From the NCBI RefSeq assembly GCF_017744675.1, contig NZ_JAGIAV010000005.1, forward strand, positions 350,329 to 414,328: a stretch of DNA of 64,000 nt. Reading direction: 5' to 3'. The notes under the pieces were generated by a model that did not search any database, was not told the origin of the DNA, and was given only the letters and a program-made list of their open reading frames with translations. Within the stretch, counting starts at the first letter, position 1; every line of letters begins with the position of its first letter. The translations under genes and the position numbers were made by a program. Positions 35,292 to 43,416 of the stretch are shown piece by piece. The DNA is from Flavobacterium sp. (GTDB taxonomy: Bacteria; Bacteroidota; Bacteroidia; Flavobacteriales; Flavobacteriaceae).

Positions 35292-35350
35292 ACTTAGTAT
35301 CTCAGCATCTTAGTAACTTAGTATCTCAGCATCTTAGTAACTTAGAATCT
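35292..35350 (+). repeat. 24-bp tandem repeat of the CTTAGTATCTCAG type
   Basis: Two exact 24-bp units (35292-35315 and 35316-35339) plus a third partial one (35340-35350), immediately before the ATPase gene. The unit resembles the CTTAG motifs at 437-479 but is in tandem here, inside the importer operon. Confidence 0.85.
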
Positions 35351-35357
35351 AAAAGAA

Positions 35358-36134
35358 ATGAAAAACATCTTAACAACTTCAAAACTAAACATTGGATACA
35401 AATCCAAGAAAGGCGTTACGACTATTGCTGAGAATTTAAATTTAAACTTAGCCTCAGGAAAACTCATTACTTTAATAGGAGCAAATGGAATAGGAAAATC
35501 AACTTTACTGCGAACGATTACTGGAATTCAGAAACCATTGTCTGGAAATGTTTTTTTAAACGAAAGAAAGATTTCAGATTATCGGCCTTTAGAGTTGGCA
35601 CAAAATCTGAGTTTGGTTTTAACCGAAAAACTGCCTCCAAGTAATCTTTCCGTTTTCGAATTGATCGCTTTAGGACGCCAGCCTTATACCAACTGGGTTG
35701 ATAAATTGTCTGATGAAGATATTGCAAAAGTTCACGAGGCAATGCGCTTAACTCAAATTGAGCATTTGGCTTCAAAAAAACATTTTCAAATTAGCGACGG
35801 ACAATTACAGAAAGTATTAATTGCAAGAGCTTTGGCTCAGGATACGCCATTAATTATTTTGGACGAACCAACAACACATTTGGATTTGTTACACAAAGTT
35901 TCGTTATTCAAACTATTAAAGAGGCTGACGCAAGAAACTCAAAAATGCATTCTATTTTCAACACACGACATCGATTTGGCAATTCAATTAAGCGATGAAA
36001 TGATTATGATGACGCCAGAAAACATAACGCAAGACCAACCTTGTAATTTAATTTCGAATGGAAGTTTCAGCAATTTGTTCAAAGACGAACATATTGTTTT
36101 TGATGCCGAAAAAGGGAAGTTTATTGTGAGTTAG
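35358..36134 (+). CDS. ABC transporter ATP-binding protein (BtuD-like)
   Basis: 258 aa. Walker A GANGIGKST lies near residue 37. The signature is the variant ISDGQ rather than LSGGQ, followed by LIILDEPTTHLD (Walker B) and a switch His in STHDIDLA. It works with the FecCD-type permease upstream. About 120 nt of repeat DNA separates it from the permease gene, which may affect co-expression. The family handles Fe-siderophore or cobalamin; neighbours point to cobalamin. Confidence 0.87.
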   Translation: MKNILTTSKLNIGYKSKKGVTTIAENLNLNLASGKLITLIGANGIGKSTLLRTITGIQKPLSGNVFLNERKISDYRPLELAQNLSLVLTEKLPPSNLSVFELIALGRQPYTNWVDKLSDEDIAKVHEAMRLTQIEHLASKKHFQISDGQLQKVLIARALAQDTPLIILDEPTTHLDLLHKVSLFKLLKRLTQETQKCILFSTHDIDLAIQLSDEMIMMTPENITQDQPCNLISNGSFSNLFKDEHIVFDAEKGKFIVS

Positions 36135-36142
36135 TTTTTTTA

Positions 36143-36225
36143 GGAGCTAAATCCTGCTGTCCGCTATATCTTTTGTGGTGAACCCCACCACAAAAGGATG
36201 CCGCTTCCATCAGGGCTAATAGTTC
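36143..36225. mobile_element. Palindromic intergenic element with TTTTGTGGTG hairpin
   Basis: A GC-richer 80-bp stretch with central stem TTTTGTGGTG/CACCACAAAA (36171-36180, 36186-36195) and outer segments CTGTCCGCTATATC and GCCGCTTCCATCAGGGCTA. In my recall, near-identical elements recur across Flavobacterium and relatives as a short non-autonomous repeat; only one copy is seen here. No transposase is present. Confidence 0.55.
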
Positions 36226-36273
36226 TTTTTTCAGAAGAAGTTTTCCCGATTAAACAGTTAAACAAATAAACGA

Positions 36274-36732
36274 TTAAACCTTTTTCAATCCAATTTGTCT
36301 TTTCGCTTCACCAACCACAAAGGCAACAGAATTAGCAATATTAAAACTGCGAATAAGCGGAGACATTGGAATCGTTAAATGATTTTCGAATCTTGCCATA
36401 AACTCCTTGCTTAAACCAACACTTTCTTTCCCGAAAACCAGCCAATCACCATCTTGAAATTCGTTTTCTAAATAGGATTTCTCAGAATGCGAACTCATTA
36501 AAAATACGCGAGAGTGATCTGGAATTTGTGCAATCCATTCTTCTACATTTTGATATTCGGTTACATCAAGATGAACCCAATAATCCAATCCCGAACGTTT
36601 CAGGTTTTTGTCGTTAATTACAAATCCGAAAGGGTGAATTAAATGAAGACGGCTTTCTGTCCCAACGCACAATCTGCCAATATTTCCGGTATTATTTGGT
36701 ATTTCTGGTTCTACAAGAACAACGTTTAACAT
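36274..36732 (-). CDS. trmL: tRNA (cytidine/uridine-34-2'-O)-methyltransferase
   Basis: 152 aa, a minimal SpoU-type methyltransferase that methylates the wobble ribose of tRNA-Leu. The three SPOUT motifs are N-N-T-G-N-I-G-R (near residue 12), the FGKESVGL loop and the C-terminal PMSPLIRSFNIANSVAFVVGEAKRQ knot. The length fits TrmL (about 155). It is separate from the B12 importer and shows no N-terminal extra domain. Confidence 0.92.
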   Translation of the reverse strand: MLNVVLVEPEIPNNTGNIGRLCVGTESRLHLIHPFGFVINDKNLKRSGLDYWVHLDVTEYQNVEEWIAQIPDHSRVFLMSSHSEKSYLENEFQDGDWLVFGKESVGLSKEFMARFENHLTIPMSPLIRSFNIANSVAFVVGEAKRQIGLKKV

Positions 36733-36770
36733 CTTTTTGAGTTATGAATTATAAGTTATTAGGTTTTTTA

Positions 36771-36806
36771 GAAAATTATCTAATTATCAAATTGGCACAT
36801 TGTCTA
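36771..36806. repeat. CTAATTATC-type repeat between TrmL and RluE-like genes
   Basis: AAAATTATCTAATTATCAAATTGGCACATTG is nearly identical to 9986-10012 (ACTAATTATCAAATTGGCACATT) and close to 10590-10620; it lies just at the 3' end of the pseudouridine synthase gene. Confidence 0.7.
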
Positions 36807-37368
36807 ATTGAAAATCAGAAACTTCGAGAACTTCGCCTGCTTTTAGGTTTTGCAAATATACATTTCCTATTCGAACACGAACGAGACGAAGAGTCGGAAA
36901 ACCAACTGCAGCAGTCATTTTTCGAACCTGACGAAACTTTCCTTCATTTACAGTAATAGACGCCCAAGAAGTTGGACCATGACGTTCGTCTCTTATTTTT
37001 TTGGCTCTTGCTCCAAAATCGGGAATTTCAGTTACGATAAAAGCTTTGCAGGGTTTTGTTTTGTATTTGCCGCCGTCGAGACCAATTTCTACACCTTTTT
37101 GCAATTGTTCTATCGCTTCGGGAGTAATTAATCCGTCAACTTGCACGTAATATTCTTTTTCAACCTTTTTACTTCGAATGAGTTCGCTCATATTTCCATC
37201 AGTAGTCAAAAAAAGCAATCCTTCAGAATCTTCGTCCAATCTTCCAATTGCCATTGTTCCTTCTGGGAAATCATACAGCTCGCCTAAAAGCTTTTTCTTT
37301 CTTTTTAATTCATAAATAAATTGGCTTAAGTAGCCGTAAGGTTTAAAAAGAATGAAGTGTCGGTGCAT
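36787..37368 (-). CDS. 23S rRNA pseudouridine synthase (RluE-like)
   Basis: 193 aa. The catalytic motif GRLDEDSEGLLFLT (Asp near residue 45) begins the RluA/RsuA fold, followed by KVEKEYYVQVDG and RQVRKMTAAVGFPTLRLVRVRIG near the end. The single-domain length fits the RluE group, which modifies helix loops in 23S rRNA. The N-terminal S4 domain of RsuA/RluB is absent. It is the upstream neighbour of TrmL but transcribed on its own. Confidence 0.85.
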   Translation of the reverse strand: MHRHFILFKPYGYLSQFIYELKRKKKLLGELYDFPEGTMAIGRLDEDSEGLLFLTTDGNMSELIRSKKVEKEYYVQVDGLITPEAIEQLQKGVEIGLDGGKYKTKPCKAFIVTEIPDFGARAKKIRDERHGPTSWASITVNEGKFRQVRKMTAAVGFPTLRLVRVRIGNVYLQNLKAGEVLEVSDFQLDNVPI

Positions 37369-37417
37369 TTTTAATTTTTTGCAAAGATAGTTCTTTCATA
37401 AAATAAAAAACGAACAA

Positions 37418-37633
37418 TTAGTAGGGTATGTCTGAGTGGGATTTCATTTTTTTCAGCCATTGATACACAAACCAAATTACGGTAACAATAAAAACGGCAA
37501 TTAAAACAGGATAATAGTTTTCGAAAAATTTATGGAAATAACTGCCAATTAAAATATAAGCAGAAGCCATACATAATTTGATTGGGATAAATTCGGCATT
37601 GGACCAGCTGGTTTTGATTTTGAAGAAATTCAT
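37418..37633 (-). CDS. Small membrane protein of unknown function
   Basis: 71 aa starting at the ATG at 37633 (MNFFKIKTSW); a longer frame to 37693 is not supported. Two hydrophobic helices (about residues 18-34 and 40-60) with a charged C-terminal tail. No family is recognised. It is close to the following plus-strand gene but divergent. Confidence 0.55.
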   Translation of the reverse strand: MNFFKIKTSWSNAEFIPIKLCMASAYILIGSYFHKFFENYYPVLIAVFIVTVIWFVYQWLKKMKSHSDIPY

Positions 37634-37781
37634 AATAATTGAAGTTGTTAAGTTGCTTTGAATAAAGGTAATAAATAAAAAATCAGATGGCAATTATAAA
37701 AGAAAAGCAATGCGAAGTCATAATTTTTTCGCAGTTAGAATTCGTAATATTATAAAGTTGAATGTAAAAAATAATAATGCA

Positions 37782-38156
37782 ATGGAAACGAATGATTTAG
37801 GAACAAAAAAGATAAACGGAACGCAGAAAAATATTGACGAATCTAAAGGAAAAAACGTTTCGCACGACAAAGAACTGAAAGATGCCAAATTGAACAAAGA
37901 ATTGGTAACTGATGCAGATGGGGATAAAAAAATAGTGGAGCGAGCGCGAAATGAGAATGAAGACATTAACCAAAAACTTCGTAAAACAAATACTGATAAC
38001 CCAAATGCGAACCGCGGAGTTGAAACGGAAGAAGAGGCCAATAAAACGGTCGAGAATAAAGATCATAATTCTGATATTACTCCAAATCGATATCCAAATT
38101 CGCATCCAGATAATCATAAGGATCGAGGAAATATGAAATTGGATGAAGAGCAGTAA
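37782..38156 (+). CDS. Highly charged, disordered protein
   Basis: 124 aa starting METNDLGTKKINGTQK. The sequence is rich in Lys, Asn, Asp, Glu and His (for example DITPNRYPNSHPDNHKDRGN), with almost no hydrophobic core, so it is probably disordered and hydrophilic, as in stress or desiccation-related proteins. The frame upstream to 37710 is less convincing. No family recognised. It lies upstream of an SDR gene with a 160-nt gap. Confidence 0.5.
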   Translation: METNDLGTKKINGTQKNIDESKGKNVSHDKELKDAKLNKELVTDADGDKKIVERARNENEDINQKLRKTNTDNPNANRGVETEEEANKTVENKDHNSDITPNRYPNSHPDNHKDRGNMKLDEEQ

Positions 38157-38315
38157 ATTATACAAATACGAAATTTTCATTAAAATTAGCTCAATTTAAT
38201 GTCAAATAACATAACATTAGCGGTATGCGTTAATGTTATTTTAAACTCTTTTGAAAGCTTCGTCATTGCTTAAGATCTTCGTAAATTAGAAGAATCAATT
38301 TAAAACATATATAAA

Positions 38316-39068
38316 ATGGCACTTTTAGAAAATAAAGTAGCTTTTGTATCTGGCGGTGGTTCTGGAATCGGACGTGCAGTGGCAGAAGCTTACGCTCGAG
38401 AAGGAGCAAAAGTAGTAGTATCTGATATAAATGTAGAGCACGGCGAAGAGACCGTAAAAATGATAAAGGATAAAGGCGGAGAAGCTTTTTTTGTAAAAGG
38501 AGATTCGTCGAGTGCCAATGACAACAAACATATGGTTGAAGTTACGGTTTCAAAATACGGCCGATTGGATATTGCGTGTAACAATGCAGGAATGGGCGGG
38601 CCAGCCAAACCAACAGGAGAATATGATCCTGAAGCTTGGGATAAGGTAATTGGATTAAACTTAAATGGTGTTTTTTATGCTTGCCGTTACCAGCTAGAAC
38701 AAATGGAGAAAAACGGAGGCGGAAGCATTGTAAATATTGCTTCGATTCACGGGCAAGTTGCAGCTCCGCTTAGTCCAGCTTATACGGCTTCTAAACATGC
38801 GGTTGTTGGATTAACAAAAAATATAGCGGTAGAATATGCTCAGAAAAACATTCGATGCAATGCTGTTGGACCTGGATATATTGAAACAGCACTTTTAAAA
38901 GATAATTTAAACAAAGAGATGATGCAGGCAGTTGCTGCAAAATCTGCTATGAACCGTTTAGGAACAGCAGAAGAAATTGCCGAATTGGTTACATTTTTAA
39001 GTTCTGAAAAATCTTCTTTCACAACAGGAAGTTATATTATAGCCGATGGTGGTTATACCGCAGTCTAA
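38316..39068 (+). CDS. Short-chain dehydrogenase/reductase
   Basis: 250 aa, a classical SDR. The cofactor motif GGGSGIGRAVAEAYAREGA begins near residue 12; D-I-N-V near 40 favours NAD(H). The NNAG motif is near 90, and the catalytic S-x12-Y-x3-K appears as SIHGQVAAPLSPAYTASK. The terminal SYIIADGGYTAV is typical of the glucose-dehydrogenase-like group. The substrate is unknown. It begins after a 160-nt gap and ends with a terminator. Confidence 0.88.
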   Translation: MALLENKVAFVSGGGSGIGRAVAEAYAREGAKVVVSDINVEHGEETVKMIKDKGGEAFFVKGDSSSANDNKHMVEVTVSKYGRLDIACNNAGMGGPAKPTGEYDPEAWDKVIGLNLNGVFYACRYQLEQMEKNGGGSIVNIASIHGQVAAPLSPAYTASKHAVVGLTKNIAVEYAQKNIRCNAVGPGYIETALLKDNLNKEMMQAVAAKSAMNRLGTAEEIAELVTFLSSEKSSFTTGSYIIADGGYTAV

Positions 39069-39099
39069 TTATTTTTAGAGTAAATAACAAGACAATCTG

Positions 39100-39131
39100 A
39101 AAAGCAGTAAGCGAAAGTTTACTGCTTTTTT
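39100..39131 (+). terminator. Terminator of the SDR gene
   Basis: AAAAGCAGTAA (39100-39110) pairs with TTACTGCTTTT (39119-39129) and a T-run follows. Confidence 0.85.
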
Positions 39132-39377
39132 TGTTGATAAATATGTAGTATTTGTAGGAAGTACAAAGGTTTTTAAGGGATTTGTATGTGTTTGTTGTTT
39201 TGAATAATGTTTTGTGTTAGGTCTTTTTTGTTATTTTTATTTTATTATCTTTAAATTTATGTTAAGCTTTATTGAATTATATTGATAAATAAGTAAACAT
39301 TAAGTTTATGGTTTTGTAATATTCGCTTAACTTTAAAGACAATAAATTTGAACTCTAAAAACTCTATTCTTTAACGT
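39132..39377. other. AT-rich spacer before the large secreted protein
   Basis: The gap from 39069 to 39377 is 309 nt. Apart from the terminator at 39100-39131, it holds a weak promoter candidate, -7 TAAATTTG at 39343-39350 with no well-placed -33 TTG, and TAACTTTA at 39328-39335. I see no open reading frame or repeat of note. Confidence 0.5.
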
Positions 39378-42300
39378 ATGAAAAAACTCTACTTTTCGCG
39401 CTTTTTGGCTCTTTTATGTTTTTTTAGTTGCATTTCTGGAGATCTTTTTGCTCAGACAATGCCAGCGGCACAGACACTGCCTATCGATCAAAAATTTACT
39501 GGATTAGCCGCAAACTCTACTACTTATCCAGCTGGTTTTCAAGGTTGGTTGGTAAGTTCAAGTCAAAACACATCAACTTATAGTACAGCATTGTCTGGCG
39601 ATAGAGCTTTAATAGCTAGTAGTACAGCAAATACTGCTAGTGGAAATATTCATAACTTCGATGGCAAGATTGGTTTTCTAAATACTACTAGTGCAGATTT
39701 TGCAATTGGCTTCGCGTTTTCGAGTACCGGTATTACTGGTGTTAGAGTTGAATACGATGCTATGGTTATACGAAATCCTTATGATGGAACAGCCAATTAT
39801 CGTCTTCAGGAAATGGCTTTGCAATATCGAGTTGGAGTTAGTGGGCCATTTATCACTTTACCTTCAACAGCATATATTAATAATAGTACAACACCACAAC
39901 TTACAGCAGTTACTACCCCGTTAGATAATACTGTTAAAAGAATTGGTGTTACGTTGCCAACTGATTGTGATAATCAAGCAGTGGTTCAAATAAGATGGAT
40001 TGCAAGATTAGCATCAGGTTCTTCGGGTTCTCGCCAATCTTATGCAATAGATAATATTACGATTGATAAAGATATCCTTGCTCCAGTTAATAGTTCTGGT
40101 TATCCAAAAGCAGTTAATGTTTCAGGACTAAGTTTCAATTTTGTTAATAAAATAAACGAAATAGGAAAAACGTATTTTGTCTTACTTCCAGGTGGTAGCA
40201 CAGAGCCAACAGTTGCACAAATAAAAGCAGGACAAGACGCAAATGGAACAGCAGCTTTACAATCAGGAGTTTTTGATGTAACAAATTCTGATCTGGAATA
40301 TGTAAAAAGTTTTACAGGATTGCCTTTGAGTACAGCGTATTCTGTTTTTTCTATCTCAGAAGATGTTGTTGGAAACGTTCAAGCATCGGTTAATAAAGTA
40401 GATGTGGCAACACTAAGCGTTATGCCACCTGCCATAACTCCATCTGTTGCTGTATTGAATTTGGGCGGTACAGAACCAAATTTTAAATCTTTAATAAAAA
40501 GTTATCAGATTGGAGCTTCAGATCTTACAGCAAATGTAGTAGTTACGGCATCAGGAAGTTTTACTATTTCGAAAGATAATTCGACATTCTCATCATCTTT
40601 AACATTTGTTCCAACTGATTTTGATGCTAATGCAGCGCCAACAGTTTATGTAAAATTCACTCCAACTTCAGTTGGCAGTTTTACAGGCACAATAACTCAT
40701 GAAACAACAGGAGGAACAACTAAAACAGTTAATTTGACAGCTCTTGGAGTAAATCCTCTGGTGCAAAATTTTGATGATGCAAATGTTTTTGTAAATAGCG
40801 ATTGGATGCAATATAATGAAGCTGGACCAATAAACAAATGGGCTTATACTAATCAATCACGAAATGTTAACTCTGGAACTGGAGCTGTTTTAATGAATGG
40901 ATATTCAGATGCTGGATCTAGTAAAGACTGGTTAATTTCTCCAAGATTGCGTTTAGATGGTTTTAGTCAAATTCCCGTATTATCTTTTTATTCTCGTCAA
41001 TTTTATGATGGACCATCCTTGAAATTATTGGTTTCAACCAATTATGATGGAGTAAGCGACCCAAATACAGCAACTTGGACAGCATTAGACGGTAAATTTC
41101 CTGGAAATACAGGAACTTATACAAAATCTGATTATATCAATTTAACAGCTTACAAAACAGACCATACTTATTTGGCTTGGGTTTACGAAACAGCTTCTGG
41201 CGGAACTGGAAATGCAGCAGAATGGTCATTTGATGATTTTGCTATAGTTGACGGATCAAAATATGTGGATTCGAATCCAATTTTAGATTTTGCAGATGTG
41301 AGTCCAAATACGGTTTCTGCTAGTCAATCTTTTGTTTTTAGTGCCGCTGGTTATGGTGATATCACGATTTCAGCTCCAGCTTCGTATCAACTATCATTAG
41401 ATAATATTTCATTTGCATCAAGCGTTATTGTTTCTTCTGCAGATGCTGAAGCAGGAAAAACTGTTTATGCGAGATTTGCTCCAACTGCAAAGCAACTAAC
41501 TATTTCGGGTGCTTTAACGGTTACAGGGACATCTTTAAACAAAGAAATTGGATCATTTACAGGGACTTCTATATTAAAAGCTGATACTTATGATGTCGTG
41601 ACGTATAATCTAGAGTTTTTTGGAACGGATGTTAAAGATGCTACTGGTAAAGAGTTTGGACCAACAAATGACGCCTTGCAAATAGAAAACGTGGCTAAAG
41701 TAATGAACAAATTAAATGCGGATGTTTATGTTGTTCAGGAAGTTTCAGATGAGCCAGCGCTAGATGCTTTAATTCAAAAAATTAGTGTTAACGGAAAAAC
41801 ATTTGATAAGACAATCTCAACTTCTTGGTCTTATTCATTTCAGCCTTTGGATCCATATTTTCCGCCTCAAAAATTGGTTGTTATTTACAATACGCAAACC
41901 ACTACTGTAAAAAGTACAAAAGTGTTATTTAAAGATTTATACGATCAAATTCGTGCTAACACTGTAGTTTTACCTGGTTATCCAGGAACAGATACCCCAC
42001 AAAAAAATGATGATAGCTTTTTCTCATCAGGACGTCTTCCTTATTTGGTTCAAGTTGAAGCTAATGTTGGCGGAATTAAAAAAGATATTAACCTGATTGA
42101 TCTTCACGCTCGTGCAAACAGCGGAACTGATATTTCAAAATACAATCAGCGCAAATATGATATTGATTATTTAAAAGATGTACTAGATGCAGAATATCCA
42201 GACGCAAATTTAATTCTTCTGGGAGATTTTAATGATGATGTAAAAGCTTGGGTTGGTAATGCAAGTACAGTTTCATCTTATAAGAAATTTGTAGATGATA

Positions 42301-42815
42301 CCGCTAATTATAATGCTTTAACATTCGAGATTAGTACGGCTGGAGCTTATAGTTTCTTGAGTTCACAAGGGTTTTTAGATCATATTTTAATTTCAAATGA
42401 ATTAAATGATGATTATATTCCTAAATCAATCGCAGTTTATGACCCAAGAAATGATATCGCAAATTACATTACAACAACGTCAGATCACGGACCAGTAATT
42501 GCTCGTTTCGAATTGAAGCAGGATGTGCTTTCTACACCTGATTTTGGAGCTAAAAACAAATATTTTGTAAAAGCATATCCAAACCCTGCAACAGATGTTT
42601 TGAATTTTGATGTCAAAACAGCGCAGGGAAGAGATTTGAAAATTAGATTATATGATTTTAATGGCCGTGCAATTGGAAATCCAATTAGTGTGAAAAATGA
42701 ATCTGAAGTAAGTACAGCAGTTGTTGCTGTTGGCAATCTAGTTTCGGGAGTTTATTTCTATACGGTTACAGAAAACAATAAAGTGATTTTTAAAGATAAA
42801 GTCATCAAGAAATAA
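39378..42815 (+). CDS. T9SS-secreted endonuclease/exonuclease/phosphatase protein
   Basis: 1145 aa. A signal peptide ends near GDLFAQ. N-terminal repeats include a lectin-like region (residues about 40-230) and a beta-sandwich domain, with a choice-of-anchor J type jelly-roll at about 460-625. The catalytic EEP domain lies at about 735-1050 (YDVVTYNLEFFG, VVQEVSDEPALD, LIDLHARAN, LLGDFNDDV, SDHGPVIARFEL). These hold the acid and His residues of a metal-dependent nuclease or phosphatase. The last 90 residues (VKAYPNPATDVLNFDV...KDKVIKK) are a type A T9SS sorting domain. Expected outside the cell. Extracellular DNA or phosphate scavenging is an inference. Confidence 0.88.
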   Translation: MKKLYFSRFLALLCFFSCISGDLFAQTMPAAQTLPIDQKFTGLAANSTTYPAGFQGWLVSSSQNTSTYSTALSGDRALIASSTANTASGNIHNFDGKIGFLNTTSADFAIGFAFSSTGITGVRVEYDAMVIRNPYDGTANYRLQEMALQYRVGVSGPFITLPSTAYINNSTTPQLTAVTTPLDNTVKRIGVTLPTDCDNQAVVQIRWIARLASGSSGSRQSYAIDNITIDKDILAPVNSSGYPKAVNVSGLSFNFVNKINEIGKTYFVLLPGGSTEPTVAQIKAGQDANGTAALQSGVFDVTNSDLEYVKSFTGLPLSTAYSVFSISEDVVGNVQASVNKVDVATLSVMPPAITPSVAVLNLGGTEPNFKSLIKSYQIGASDLTANVVVTASGSFTISKDNSTFSSSLTFVPTDFDANAAPTVYVKFTPTSVGSFTGTITHETTGGTTKTVNLTALGVNPLVQNFDDANVFVNSDWMQYNEAGPINKWAYTNQSRNVNSGTGAVLMNGYSDAGSSKDWLISPRLRLDGFSQIPVLSFYSRQFYDGPSLKLLVSTNYDGVSDPNTATWTALDGKFPGNTGTYTKSDYINLTAYKTDHTYLAWVYETASGGTGNAAEWSFDDFAIVDGSKYVDSNPILDFADVSPNTVSASQSFVFSAAGYGDITISAPASYQLSLDNISFASSVIVSSADAEAGKTVYARFAPTAKQLTISGALTVTGTSLNKEIGSFTGTSILKADTYDVVTYNLEFFGTDVKDATGKEFGPTNDALQIENVAKVMNKLNADVYVVQEVSDEPALDALIQKISVNGKTFDKTISTSWSYSFQPLDPYFPPQKLVVIYNTQTTTVKSTKVLFKDLYDQIRANTVVLPGYPGTDTPQKNDDSFFSSGRLPYLVQVEANVGGIKKDINLIDLHARANSGTDISKYNQRKYDIDYLKDVLDAEYPDANLILLGDFNDDVKAWVGNASTVSSYKKFVDDTANYNALTFEISTAGAYSFLSSQGFLDHILISNELNDDYIPKSIAVYDPRNDIANYITTTSDHGPVIARFELKQDVLSTPDFGAKNKYFVKAYPNPATDVLNFDVKTAQGRDLKIRLYDFNGRAIGNPISVKNESEVSTAVVAVGNLVSGVYFYTVTENNKVIFKDKVIKK

Positions 42816-42833
42816 TAGAGTTTTATAAAACAG

Positions 42834-42863
42834 AAAGGCAGTCTTTTACGACTGCCTTTTTTT
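42834..42863. terminator. Bidirectional terminator
   Basis: AAAGGCAGTC (42834-42843) pairs with GACTGCCTTT (42850-42859), with T-run; the convergent MepB stop lies at its right edge. Confidence 0.8.
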
Positions 42864-43371
42864 ATGCAAATATTTTTCTGATTTCGTTTAAATCAATTTG
42901 ATCTGGATTGGTAAAGGGAAAGAAATAATCCAACTGCCATTTCTGTGTTTTCTGCGCCTGTTTGCTTGTGGTTTCATCCCAAGGCGGATAAACTCTTGTA
43001 GCTCTTATTCCTTCTTTATTTTGGGTCGAAAAAATACCTTTTTCAAGTAGCGTTTTCTTCGGAAAAATAAACTGTCCCCAATTCTGATCTTTTCGAACTG
43101 TGACAATTACAAAATCAATATCGTCCGAATAATCGAAAGGCTCTATTACTCCAGTTTGATTTCGTTTCCATAAAGTAACAAACTGACCTGTTTTGGTTGG
43201 AGTAATTTTGGCTTCTCTGTAGCAAATGCTTTTATTGTTCAGCACGAAACGATAAGCACTGTATTCTTCGCTTTCAAGTTCTTTTTGTAAAGAAGTTGGC
43301 TGTAATGTGGCTTTGTCAAAAACAGTTTCTTTGCTTAATAATAAATTAGGTGAAGCGGTAGTAAAATCCAT
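42862..43371 (-). CDS. MepB family protein
   Basis: 169 aa starting at the ATG at 43371; the frame to 43380 would need a TTG. The family pattern is ESEEYSAYRFVLNNKSICYREAKITPTKTGQFVTLWKR, then SDDIDFVIVTVRK, FIFPKKTLLEKGI and the GIRATRVYPPWD block. MepB is named from the Staphylococcus mepRAB operon, but its function is not established. No mepR/mepA neighbour exists here. It is probably cytoplasmic and forms a single-gene unit. Confidence 0.85.
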   Translation of the reverse strand: MDFTTASPNLLLSKETVFDKATLQPTSLQKELESEEYSAYRFVLNNKSICYREAKITPTKTGQFVTLWKRNQTGVIEPFDYSDDIDFVIVTVRKDQNWGQFIFPKKTLLEKGIFSTQNKEGIRATRVYPPWDETTSKQAQKTQKWQLDYFFPFTNPDQIDLNEIRKIFA

Positions 43372-43416
43372 AAAATTCAATTCTCAAGTATTCTTGAAAA
43401 TTACTATAAATTCACT

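Noticed and set aside
35292..35350. CRISPR-like tandem repeat
   Set aside because: Units are adjacent with no unique spacers and there are no cas genes, so it is a simple tandem repeat.
35243..35431. 62-aa ORF before the BtuD-like gene
   Set aside because: It consists of the 24-bp repeat translated and runs into the ATPase gene in another frame.
36744..36956. 70-aa ORF between TrmL and RluE-like genes
   Set aside because: It is made of the CTAATTA repeat and the antisense of the synthase C-terminus.
37797..38180. Minus-strand ORF of 127 aa opposite the charged protein
   Set aside because: The Phe/Ile-rich translation is the reverse of an Asn/Lys-rich gene and shows no family features. It is a shadow.
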